From Cloeon dipterum (lineage: Eukaryota; Arthropoda; Insecta; Ephemeroptera; Baetidae): a DNA stretch of 64,000 bases. The DNA lies in assembly GCF_949628265.1 (NCBI RefSeq), contig NC_088789.1, positions 14,748,886 to 14,812,885 on the forward strand, in the 5' to 3' direction. Under the pieces are notes generated by a model. That model saw nothing but the letters and a program-made list of their open reading frames with translations. It was not told the DNA's origin and ran no database searches. A program made the position numbers and the translations under genes. Positions 47,501 through 59,849 of this stretch are shown in pieces. Within the stretch, counting starts at the first letter, position 1, and every line of letters starts with the position of its first letter.

Positions 47501-50500
47501 GACTTATCTCCTTTTTGTAGTGCATATATCAAGTTCCGGGGAACGACCTATTAGCGGACCAATTCATTTGTCCCGTTCTGCACCACAACCGCTCACCCAG
47601 CTGGTATTCTGAGGTCAAACTCAGGCTGCCAGTGTGCTTGAGTCAGACGCACCACTTGCTCTTCCGCTTCTACCATGTCACCTGCGATGTGACTAAGAAG
47701 ACGAGTCTAGGTGGAAGCAACTCGAATACAAGCGTTGAGTCAAGCGTTGGCTTTGCTTGGTTGCCACTGTCCACTGATGGAAGGTACGTGCTATTTTGTA
47801 TATCATTTGGGTTCCTTCAACACTATTCAAACAATGGCTGAAAGTTGATATTTTTTTAATTATAGTTATTATATTTCTTTGTTTTTAACTTCGAGATTAA
47901 ACTGCACTACCAAAAATAATCGAAAGGCTAAACTGAAGAAATGGCTTTTTTTTAGAATTGAAACTGGTGACAAGGACCTGGCAATTGCAGCGTCTCTTCC
48001 TGATGGTTACTTGGCTGTGAAGCCTCTTGGGCTGGGCAAGGGAGTAAGTCGTTGGGTATCGTACATGTTGTCTTTTTACTAGCGATCGCTACAGTGCTTC
48101 GATTTGGCTGTACAAACAAGCAAGCGGTCATGTAAATTTTGCTATTTTGGTGCCATTTTGCTTTCATGTGTTAGCAAAAAAAACTCTTCTCTGATTCGGG
48201 ATTTTTTAGTATTCCGGCCCAGAGGTTACTTGGTTAGATGGGCACAAGTCACTATTCAGAGTTGGTCTGCGCTTGGTTTCAACCCTTGCAACCACCGATG
48301 GACACCTGCACAACATGTTTGTGCAAGCGGAAAAGCTTTTGGAGCCTAAGCCTGTACAACTTCCTCCCAACGAACTAGAAACGTCTAAAGTTTTGAAGGT
48401 TTGGCAAAATTTGATTTTGTAAAATACCCAGTCTTACATTCCTTATTCTAGGCTGGGCATGCCATTCACATCTCGACACTCTTGAACTTCCTACCCACCA
48501 TATTAAACTTGTTGTTCAATTTGCTGGCGAAATGCGGAAACGTTGGCACTGTGGGCATCGACACCATGCGCCTGCTGTTGCACATTGTGACTCAAACAAA
48601 GGATGCAGGCCGACACGACGCTCTCGTGGCTTATGTAAAAGTAAAGCCTGAGACGGTTTGATTGGCTTGTAGCTAATACCATTGTTCAGTATGTCTATGG
48701 GAGTTCTCACTCTGGAGACGGCGGCCCTCCTCTGCACGAACAGCTAGCAGTGCACATGCCTGCGCTGCTGGACTCTCTTGCTGCCACCGAAATGCATTTG
48801 GCACTACAGCTGATGAGCCATTCCGGCTTTTTTCTTGAGATCCTTGCCAAAAGCATGGCCCAGCACCTTCTGGCTACAGGGAGAATAAAGGTTTGTTTTA
48901 AAAATATTCTTTAAGCAAAAATCATTTCTCTGCATTTTTCTGAATAGATGCTACGAAACGAGCGCTTTTCAGCCGACTTCACTGCCTCGCTAGAAAGAAT
49001 GCTTGACACTCTAGCGCCTCGCGTGATAAACCACTTCAAAGACCACAAGGAACACGCACAAGAACTGAATACAAGCATTGCTGTATTTTTGAAGGTTTGT
49101 CGTAATATTTCTCCAACTTAAGACATTTATAACCGAAATTCCTCAGCGATGCTTAAGTCTGATGGACAGAGGCGTAGTTCTCGGCTTGATTGGGCGCTAC
49201 AGTCACAGATTCAACTCTAGTGAGCACGCCATGCTGAGCGAATACAAATACTCATTCTTGGGCACCGTTTGCTGCCATGAGCACTTCATTCCATTGAATA
49301 TTCCATTGGCGCCGCCGCCCCTATCACCCAGTAGGATAAAGAAATTAGGTTTGTATGTTACTAAAGGTAATTTGTGATGTTCTAAATCCTCCTCAGACAA
49401 TGGCCAAAACTGGAGTGCTGGCCAGCTGAACGAAGACTTCTGCAAGCAGCATTTCTTAGCTGGTCTCTTGCTCCGAGAGCTTCAGCATGCCCTGAACAAG
49501 GAGGTGTATCAGGTGCGACGAGCAGCAGTGCGCACACTAAGGGACTTGATGGCAAAGCACGAGCTTGACTCGCGGTACCAGAACAAGGTTTGAATACATT
49601 TTCCTTTATCACAACAACATTTAATTAGTTTGTGATGAGATTCCAATGATGTTTTTTTAATTAAAGCCCCATTGGACCAAAACTGGTCAAAGCAAATCAT
49701 TCAATAAATGATTGGTTTTACCATTAAAACTTAGATCTGACTGTATGCAGCAAATTTTAACTGACAAAGAATTCAGTATATTTTAACAAACTTATATCAA
49801 CATGTTCTTTGGGTCCAGTGTAACACTGATATCGTCATGATGGTTCAGTAAATTCTAGATTGATTACAATTTAAATTAGTCTAAAATTAGTAAATCTAAA
49901 TGCTTTTGAAATAATGATAGAGTTCCGCTGCCTATCTAAAGTCAACAGTTACTGCGAAATACCTCAAAATTTTTATATCTAGAGAGCATTGTTACATCCT
50001 TACCAGCTATTTAATTATCCTTCAGTCAATTTAAGTGGGAAGTAATTTTGTCATGATAAAAATTGCGAATTTTTTGTAGGGTCAGCTAGCCCGGATTGCA
50101 TCACTGTTCCTACCTTGGCTTGAAATTGCCATTGACAATAGAGACAGGCTGCCAATCGTAATATGCAGGCACAGGGTTGGCGCGAAATCAACAAATGTGG
50201 CCTCTAGCATAGCTGATAGCAACCTGGGAGGAAGTAGCAGCATCCTCTCTGCCGCCAGCTGTCCTCAAAATGGCTTAAAAGATAGAGCTAACCGCAACAC
50301 TCTCCATTTTGATTCCTGTGGATCGCCATTCTTCTCTGGAGCACATTCAAGAGAGTCTGTTGGGTTTTCTGCCATCGCTGCTCAAGGTACTGGGATAAGA
50401 GTGGCCTAAGCTTGACATGAGAATTAATGAAGAAAATTTTCCAGGTGTTTTGGTGGCTGGATCTACGCAAAGTTTGGAATCTGATGATTCAACCATGTCC

Positions 50501-53500
50501 ATTGATGCCGCTTCTGCTGCTTCACAAGAGACGGCAATTGCAAAAGGACCAGGAAGCATTGGAAGGTGGGAGTGTTCTTTTGCATATTTCCTTGATGTAA
50601 ATGTATTATTTCAATTCCAGGAATTTGATGAACAACTCTCCTCAGCCACATTTGCAACATCGTGACATGTTACAAGCTTCCGAGGCGCAGGATATTTTGC
50701 TCTGCTACCTGTTTGTGGTGAAGCATGTTGGGGATCAGTGTCTGGTAGCCTACTGGCAGCACTGCAGTCAGACCCAGCTTTTGGGATTCTTCCAGCTCCT
50801 GCAGTAAGCCGCTCCATAAAGTGATGAATAAAATTTTTAAATGTTTCACCATAGCATGAGCCTAATGAAGTTCCAATACTTGGGTAAAAGACACCAAAGT
50901 GGATTGGCCAGCAAATTGTCTTTGGCCGCCGCGCCAGTTACCCAAAGTAATGGCTTCAGAAGTAGAAAGGCAAACACTTTGCCGGCTCGCATGGAGGCTC
51001 CTGCTTTTGGAACCGCAAGCGAAAGCTTTGTTGACCAACCCAACCCAATCAGTGACACAAAGAGTACGTTTTTATTTGCATGGGGTTCTTTTATTACGTT
51101 TTATTGACTTTCGCAGGCTGGAAGTTAGGCAGGACTGTGTCACAGCACACGCTCCTTGAAGCAAACATGGCTGCAGAAGTAGGCTTAATCGTGCTTGACT
51201 GCGTTGGTCTGTACTGCAGACAGTGCCGAGATTCTATTTTGGCCGCAGAGGATTCGCCAATAACAGAGAAAATCTTTGAAATTTACCTCTCATTCTTGCA
51301 AGTTGGACAGTGCGAAAGCATCCTCATGCACGTTTTTGCTGCTCTGCGTGCCTTTGTGAACAATTTCTCACCAGTGCTATTTCAAGGTATTTGATAAAGA
51401 TAATTTTCAAACTCGGAATATTTACCAAATGATTTGCAGGAAGTGCAAAAATTTGTGGTCTCCTTTGCTCTGAGCTCTTACGTTGCTGCAATTCTAAATT
51501 AACAAAGACTAGACAAGAGGCCTGTGCAATCGTGTATCTTCTCATGCGAAGCAATTTTGAGTTTACTGGTCGGCAGGGATTGACGAGGATGCACCTTCAG
51601 GTAACTCTCAAAAGCTATTTTATATGGCCATCTATTTACCCTTGATTCTAGTTGGTAATATCTGTCTCTCGCCTCCTTGGGAATATGGACGTGCTGAATA
51701 ACTCGAGAATGCAGGAGAGCCTTTCCATGATCAACAATTTTGCCAGCAGTGACAAAGCGATGAAGATGACAAGTAATTTGGATCTAAATAACCACTAAAG
51801 AGTAAATTTTATGACAAATTCTGACGCAGGGTTCCCTAAAGAAGTCAGACAGTTGACCACACGAATGAGGAATGTCTTGATGGCCACTGCACAAATGCGT
51901 GAACACAATCATGAACCTGAGGTCCTGAATGAGCTGCAGTTGAACTTGGCAGACTCGTATTCGTGCACGCCAGAGCTGCGAATGACGTGGCTGCAGGCGC
52001 TGGCAGAGAACCACACCAAGGCAAACTCGTACTCAGAAGCTGCTCTGTGTCACTTGCACATGGCTGCTCTGCAGTCAGAATATTTGAAACAGAAAGGAAT
52101 CTTGAGCTGGGGTGCTGAAGCGTTTGCTGACATTTCGCCAAATATCACAGAAGATGAGAAGAACTTGAAAGTTGACTCTGGTTGGTGTTTGATTTGAGCC
52201 AAATTCCTCTATGGATTATTATAAATGCTTCTCATTTTTTTTGCAGGTGCTGCTGAGACGCAGTTCACAGAGGCTTCTCTGACGGAGCAGCTGACCCTCT
52301 GCTCAGACCTACTGGAGAGAGCAGAACGTTATGAGCTGCAGGTGCCGCTTTACAGGTTGATCACCCCGCTGTATGAATCAAGAAGGGACTACAATGCAAT
52401 GGCTGCGGCCTTCAGACACTTGGCCCAGTCGTGCACCAAGGCGTCCGAGTGTGCTACCAGGGGAGGACGGCGTCTCCTTGGAACATACTATAGAGTTTCT
52501 TTCTACGGACAGGTGATAACTGCTACTCTTTATAGGGCCTGACTTGCAAAGAAATTATCTTACATTTTTCAAGTGTTGAAAAGTGAACACAATTTTTAAT
52601 TTATCATTCCATCCGCGCATTTGTTAAATGACTAAATGGATTATATTTGTTTGAAATTTTCGCCATAGTGTTACTAGAAGAGCCAAACTTTCATTATTTA
52701 AAATATTAATGCGTGTAAGGGAAATAGGTTGAATTTAAATCTAGTTATTTTAATAGACTGCCGTTAATCCTCCTTCGATGTTATTGGGACCCAGTGAGCT
52801 CATAGCCAACGGGAAGTGCTGAGCAGAAGTTAAAAAAACTCATCAGTGCAATATTTGATTGTCACCATTCTATGTATAATCAAATCCGTGGCCTTATAAA
52901 TTTATTATTTTTTGTTAGTCACGTCCTAACAATGAAACCCTCTTGTGGTTAAAAATCAATTTTTTTTCAGGCATGTTTTGATGAAAACACGCAAGGTGTG
53001 GAATACATTTACAAAGAACCAAAGGTGACATCCCTAGCTGAGTTATCTGAGCGGCTGACCCACCAGTTTGCGAGCAAGTTCGGCCATGGCGCTGTCAAAA
53101 TTGTTTGTGACACGGACCGCGCGGGTAGCGACAGAAAGGAGGATGGAGGTTGGGTGCTAGTCACGCACGTCACCCCGTACTGGGAGCCCAGTGAACTTGG
53201 CTCCAGGCTGACCCTGTTTGAGAGGACCCACCACAACGTGCGAAAGTTCATGTTCGACACTCCCTTCACCAGAAACGGACCTGCGCAAGGAGAGCCTTCG
53301 GATCAATGGAAGAGAAGAACGATTCTAACAAGTGAGTGTGGATTCTGTTAAGTTTTCAGTTCTTGCGCTTAACACATAGTGCTGCAGCTTCCAAATCGTT
53401 TCCTTACCTGGTCCGCCGCTTGCCAGTGGTTGACAAAAGCGTCATGGAGATGAACCCGCTGATTGTGGCGCTGCACGAAATGAAGCAACGCGTGGCTGAC

Positions 53501-54389
53501 ATGGAGGAAGTTGTTTACTGTAACCCACCGGACGCTAAAAGATTGCAACTTTTGTTGCAGGTACAGTTTCATTCAAGTTCTTTTATATTTTCATGCAGAT
53601 TGTTTTTTTTTAACAAAACCGCAGTTCATAACTTGAAATTTAAGGAGCAAAAATATTTAAAATTTATGCTGTTGTCAGCAGTTGTTTTTTAATTACTTGC
53701 TTTCTCTTAAGAAACTCATGAATTGATTTATAAAATAACTCATATTCTGAAATATTAGTAGTTAGGTGTCAGATGTTTGAATGACAGCTCTAATTTTTAT
53801 TCTTACAAACAGGGAAGTGTTTGTGTACAAGTCAATGCAGGTCCTATGGCCTATGCCTCTGCATTCCTCGACCCAACAAAGAACGCAGAGTATTCTGAAG
53901 ATGATTTGGAACAGCTTAGGGACATTTTCAGGTAACAGTCAAACACTACATGAAACCAGATTTTTTTTATTGAACCGAAACTCTTTAAATGCAAAAATCT
54001 CAAATCGGAATAAACTGTTGAAGATTTTTTTGTTGTTTCTCATCATTTTAAATAATTTTACAAATTTTATCAATGATTATATGGAAATAGGAGGGGTTAC
54101 AGATAAAAACGACATCCATACATTTTCCTTTTTATACAACAATAATTTATTTTCCAGAGACTTTGTCAATGTCTGCTCAGATGCTCTGCACCTAAACGCT
54201 AAACTAGTCTCAAGCGAACAGCATAGCTACCAGGAGATGCTCTCGGAAACTTTCCAGAAGATGTGCCAGGATCTTGGCGCCCTGATGAGTGAGCCCAACC
54301 TTTTGGAAGAGGACCTCATGAGCAAACGACAGAGCTGCGTCCTCTTCAGCGCCATCAGCGGCCTGCAAAACGAATCTAGTTACACGTAA
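44590..54389 (+). CDS. Ziz: Zizimin/DOCK-D subfamily guanine nucleotide exchange factor (DOCK9/10/11-like)
   Basis: 34 exons, all phases consistent; product 2166 residues: 44590-44688, 44798-44917, 44983-45179, 45236-45490, 45548-45650, 45715-45895, 45955-46130, 46183-46314, 46366-46587, 46636-46802, 46850-47011, 47065-47144, 47207-47469, 47521-47783, 47956-48043, 48210-48398, 48452-48640, 48690-48890, 48948-49094, 49147-49348, 49397-49587, 50080-50386, 50445-50565, 50621-50803, 50855-51063, 51117-51386, 51440-51600, 51652-51772, 51830-52180, 52247-52512, 52971-53331, 53388-53560, 53813-53931, 54158-54389. DOCK-D proteins activate Cdc42. The N terminus ([20 protein letters not shown]) is the zizimin signature; a PH domain (about 175-310) also separates it from DOCK-C. 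The DHR1/C2 domain spans about 610-850 ([21 protein letters not shown]). The catalytic DHR2 spans about 1640-2110, with the nucleotide-sensor segment [11 protein letters not shown] at 2051. The gene looks intact. One donor (49348 rather than 49366) was chosen because the alternative intron would be only 30 bp. Confidence 0.92.
52772..52820 (+). mobile_element. SINE-like element, 3'-end fragment in a zizimin intron
   Basis: The segment GATGTTATTGGGACCCAGTG followed by AGCTCATAGCCAACGGGAAG matches the 3' end of the 35.2-kb copy, including its distinctive tail. It lies in the 458-bp intron before the exon at 52971, the longest of the 3' introns of this gene except for that before 50080. Confidence 0.5.
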
Positions 54390-54436
54390 TTAGCCATTTA
54401 CCGTTTAGAATCTGTTGTAGCACTGTACGTTTATTT

Positions 54437-54442
54437 ATTAAA
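54437..54442 (+). terminator. Possible poly(A) signal of zizimin
   Basis: ATTAAA 48 bases after the stop codon. No AATAAA is nearby, so this common variant is the best candidate. Confidence 0.35.
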
Positions 54443-57400
54443 TCGCCGTAAGTTATCATAATGGGCCATTTCCTCGTGAAACACGCATGAAAGCGAACTC
54501 GCTAGGGCTGTTTTTCAACCCCCGAATCTCGAATTATAATAATTGGAACGTAATGATCAAAATCGCGTAGCAATTAATACCATTAACCATGTGTGATATT
54601 TTGCATAGATATCACAGGAAGAAGTTTGTGCCAACCACGTGCCTTGAAAAATATTATATTACGCGCAACATTCATAGTGTCATTTATGCGAACATTTTGT
54701 CAAAACGTGACAGTGAAACTTTGATCGTTTGTTTTTTTCTCTCTCACAAAGTCAGCAATTTTTTGCTCTTATGTTCTTTGTAAATTTTGCAAAGTTTTGC
54801 TGTGATCGTGGTTGATTTTGTCAGATTGAAATGTTAAAAGGGTTTAACAACCGGTTTACTTATCCGGCTGAGGCAATCAGATATTTCTGTAATCTTGGTC
54901 GCACGAAAATGCTCTTTCTCCTCGACATCAAATTTCTTGCAGACTGATTTTTGCACCGTCAGACTTTGCATCTCACAATGTAACACACACACACACATTC
55001 AAGTGCGGTAATTTATTATCGCGCTCCTCAAAACGCCATTAGTCACTGCGCGCGGCTCAACGGCCGCTCCTTCTTCCCATTCAACCACCGAGCGCGCGGT
55101 GACTGTTGAAACCCAACTTGAAAAAGTTCAGCTCGAAAATTTTTAATGAGAGCCTGTTTGAGGTCCAGCCGGCCACTCAGCGCTGGCTCAGTCCGTTACA
55201 CGCCTGCTGTTCCCCTTGGACGTGCGAGAGCTTCTAATTTTTCATTAATTTCCTGTACTGGTTACTCAAGATATTTGATTCCCACGGACGATGATATTAT
55301 GTAGCAAATCTTGGACAAAACGTGCCATTTAGCGGGCTGCGCGAGAGCGTCATTTCACTCGCGTGTTCTCCGCCATCTGCAACTCGGTGAATGCACTCTC
55401 GCCAATTTTTTAGACGCGCACGCTGCCTGCAGCCTCTCCAGACGGCTGAATGAGCGAAATGAGAGTTCCTCTTGCTCACTCGCTCGCTCTCTCGGTTCGT
55501 TAGGGTTGGAAATTTTAATTTGAACGGTCCCGCAGTCTGCCGCTGCCGGCTAATGAATTTACTCCCGAGAGGCACGCTGCGCATCATTTATATCATATTG
55601 ATTGAAAAGTGCATTGCAGCCAGCCAGGGACTCCCTCTTAAAAATCGCAACTCGGAAAAAGTGCACATGCGCCTTCCCCTTTGTAATAATTTTCGTTTTC
55701 AGCTGCCTGGGGACAATTTCCAACGCCAGACTTCCGTGCGGAAATTAAATCTTTTCAATCATTTTTTTAAGTGCTACGGCGCTTGCAATGAATGAAATTA
55801 ATTCTAGCAATTATTTTCAGGCTGTGTTATTTCAAAGGGGGTTTGACAAAATTTCGTCACTAAATTATCAGTCACTTGCAACAACATATTAAATTTATCT
55901 CTAATTGTAAGTTAGTCATTTTTCACCAACTTAATTGAATTTCAAACATTCTATGAGAGTGTTTATTCATTCCCCATCATATTCGATTAAATTTCGTAAC
56001 TTGAAATATTTAAAAGTTTCGCCTGCGCCGGAAGAAACATCCTATTAAATTTCATCCAAACTCGCCGGTAGAATCGAACCATATCCAAACACTAGAATCG
56101 TATGTGTTCAATTCTGCTCACGAATTTTCGCACTTTTCAAACATTTCCTTTATCACATACAGATTTTAAAACTTCAAAATTGAAGCTAATGTTCCAATAT
56201 TATCCATTAGGAAAATTACTGACCCAATTTCTGACCGTTATGATAAATTAAAAGACGCTAAAAAAAGAAAATTCCAGAAGGAATTAAATTCTCTTAATTT
56301 TAGTTTTATGCCCAGTAATTAAAATACTTTGCAAAGTATTCAATTATAATTAGGAAATTGCTTCTTTTATATCTGGAATTTTCTTTTTCTATCTTATAGA
56401 TTTTTTCACCGTAGAGGTTCAAAGCTACTCACTCGTCAAGAAAGTACAATTTATTAGAAACTCTCTGTTACGCTTTGAATTTCAATATTCACTAACAGGT
56501 CTTCATGGATATTCATTAGAAGAGGCAAAAATTCCATTCCAAAGTTCACTAGCTCAATCCTCTCACCTAATCACTTTGAATCGATGACGGGAACGCAGTA
56601 AATCACGCAAGACAATAATTTTCGGCCGAACATGAATGGGCGCCCCGAAATAAATTGCGCATCGCCCGCTCTGCTCTACAGCAATTACACTCGATTGCAC
56701 ATCCGTTTACTAGCGTATGTCGGTCGGTAGTCAGGGGGTGCAAATAGTAATTTTCTAGGTCTTGCTGCGCCATCCACTATTGATTAAACGAGCAAACGGA
56801 TCCGTCTGATGCCCTGGGTTATCAGTTTGTGTCTGTCGCTGCCGGAGCACAGCACCCGCCCACCCACCTACTCTCCATTCGTGACACCACTCACACACAC
56901 ATACACACACAGTCAGTCGAATAACACACAAATGCCCAAACAGTAATAAATTATCCGCAATTTCTCGGCGATCGCGAGAATCGCTCCACTCCACTCACCC
57001 GTGCGCGCGCCTTCGCATGAATATTATGGGCCTCATCGCGACGGTCCTCGTTTTGCGTTGACTTACGAAAAACTGTTCCTGATATTTTAACTGTTTAGTC
57101 AATGTTTTAAGGTGCAATTAATTCATTAATTACTCTTCAAATCCTTGTTTCCTCGGACGAAGTACCTTTTTCAATTGTGAGATTCTCAACTTATATTATA
57201 CTCTGCGTTTCGGGCGCTGGTCCTTTTTTCAACTTTAGTTCTCATACTCCCTGAGCCTTTGCTTCAGCGCGCGAAACCGCACAATCTTCAAGCATAGTTA
57301 TACAATAAATATGTAATACGTATACATACAAACTTGGATGTGATGGTATATACTGATTGCGACAGTTTTCAAATTTGAACTACTGTAATTTATTTAGAAC

Positions 57401-59720
57401 GCTTTTCTGTTTTATAATTTAACGGACATCTCCAATTGTAATCTCAGTTCTTATTTGTTTGAATAAATAAAAGAATTCTTTTCTCGTGATCAACGTCTGG
57501 CTTTTATTCTGCAGAACAACCACAACGAAGACTAGAATAGTAACAGTCTTATTTGAACTCGCTCTCGTTCTTCCAAATCTCTTAAGCACAGAACAAACAG
57601 CCGCGCATAATTAAAAGATTTTGAATTTGAGTCACGCCCGAAGTAGTTTTACGTGCTTCGTGTGTAAGGATTTAATTTCGCTGCCTTGTTGATTACAATC
57701 TGCGAGGCAGATAAGATATCAGTTGAACTAAAACAATACACACATGCTTTTTATTTTCTTTTCTAGCAGCACGTGTACACAGTTGTCAAACCTTTTTTCG
57801 CATTCTGCTCTTGCGAACGAAACTCAATTCATGCAGTAGAATTTTCAAGTGATTTCTTTCTCGGAATCAAATTAGTTCCTATACACACAATAAATGAACG
57901 CAAATTCACTTGTGACAAAGCATGAATTTGAAAAATAAACATGCAATTTAGTCATAAACTCGTGGTTGATGACAGACACAAAATTGGAAAAAGCAATTAT
58001 GAACACACGATTTCCTGGAAATATTTTCCACTCGAAAATTCATCTATTTCCACGAGAATAATCTGCGGAGAGGATGTAATTCTCTGCCGTTGACAGATGT
58101 GCGAGCACCGGGCGGAAAATTCAGCTCGTCTCTTTTCCTCTTCCATGTCTGAGCGATTAAAAAGATGTCCTCGACGGCTCACAAAAATGTTCATAAAATA
58201 AATATCTCTTCAACTTATTGCAGAATGAATATGTGCAATATATATACTTAAAAATGTCGCGTCTGCCGATCGTTTCGCTGGGCTTGTGCGGCGTCTCTTC
58301 GTCCGATGCTTTGATTCGATCACCCATACCTGAGATTCTAGCCTGTGAGATGAAACCTCGTCACAAGTTAGGGTCTCAGGGAACGGGGGAAAGGTGCCAC
58401 ACGCCCCCACGGGCGCATGGGCTGCACGGCAGCGCCGGCTGCCGCCTCCAAACCTGGACAGCACATAAAAATTGTCTATCAGCTCAACGGTTATGCTGCT
58501 AAAACACACGTAACACGTAAGTACAACACAACACTGGGATTCCTACAGCAATTGCTACAAATTTAATCTGGAAAACTAACACACAACTCGCAAGGTTAAA
58601 TCATATATCATGTAAAAAAACAATTTAACAATTAGCAGTTTACAATCGCTCATTCGCTGAGTTTTTTTAGACGCAATATAATTTAACAGTTTCAGAATTT
58701 TAATATGGTAATTTAAAACAAACGCTTGTTCTTTAAGGGAAAGATGTGTACTTGTGCGTGCTCGCTTTGAAAATAATTGTCACGCCCTGTCAAGTCCTGT
58801 CACAATGATAAACACGTGCTGGCAGAGAAAAAAGCAGACACCTAGTTTTAAGGGGCCCAAGTGAGGTGCGCTATTTGGGCATTTGATCGCGTTCGCCTTG
58901 TTCATCGTTATGGACAAGTAAAACATCTCAGGGTTGACCAGCTTGGTTTGAATGTTCAAAATATTTTTTATTCCATTAATTATTTCGTACCTCTGCAATT
59001 GCCACGATTTATCAAGTTTTCATCAGACATAAATTAGATAGCAGTAAATTTTTAATTATTTATTAAACCTGAAATGTAAAATATGCGTATACGATCTATG
59101 GAAGTTGATATTATAGTAGCAGGAAAAATAATTTAATTCAAGGTCCACTTTATATTGTTGAGAAAGAACATTGTGGATTTGTTCGGTTTATGAAATCTGT
59201 GCTTCTCTTTTTTGTTTATAGGATGTGTGTACTCAAACATTTTTTAATATGGTTTTTAACCTGCAAAATTTTTATAGCACTAATCTAAACAGCCAGTGCA
59301 AAGTCAAGCAAAACTATTAACTTTATCTGTTGCTATCAAGTGAAACCACTTTTGATAAAAATTTACGCGCGTGTGTGAATATTTCTGTTTCCTTGAACCT
59401 AACCTTTGCCATAATTAACCGGCCTTTCTATACCTTTCGTTTTAAAATGTTTTTTTTTATTCTCGAGTATCATTTCTGGATGGGCCTCTTCTGTGTTTCA
59501 TAAACAACTGGATGGTTTTAAAATTTACAAATGAAAAGCATCTTTAAAAAGCTGAAGCTCAAATTATGGAAAAATCATAAAAAGGGAGGCAAAAGTTTGT
59601 AACCTAAAATTTAAAAAAGTGGCATTAAAAAAGGAAAGAACAGTTGTTGTTGGATATTCTGAATTATTAAAGTGGTTGATTTATATATGAGTACACATGA
59701 AAAAAAAATTAATTACCACC
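54443..59720. other. Gene-poor intergenic stretch
   Basis: AT-rich with CpG-richer patches at about 55010-55620 and 56640-57050. Short CA runs lie at about 54982-54997 and 56886-56910. Open frames here are short, overlap on both strands and show no family resemblance. It may include distal regulatory DNA or introns of genes outside the window. Confidence 0.5.
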
Positions 59721-59727
59721 ATAAGAT

Positions 59728-59847
59728 GGAAAAATCGGATCTCAGCTTGAGACTGAAAATTTTCCTCCCATCTTGAGATTGGATGTGGGCTTTGATCTTA
59801 TGGCGAGACGAACTTTTTCAGTCTCAGGTGAGAGCAGATTTTTCAAT
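59728..59847. repeat. Imperfect inverted repeat (hairpin-forming)
   Basis: The left arm, about 59728-59758 (GAAAAATCGGATCTCAGCTT then GAGACTGAAAA), pairs with the right arm, about 59816-59846 (TTTTCAGTCTCAGG then TGAGAGCAGATTTTTC), with three or four mismatches and a one-base bulge. The loop is about 57 bases. It could be a fragment of a foldback transposon or a structured transcript. Confidence 0.55.
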
Positions 59848-59849
59848 CT

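Noticed and set aside
58210-58509. Overlapping frames of about 95-99 codons on both strands
   Set aside because: They mirror each other over one GC-richer patch with no motif, signal or splice support.
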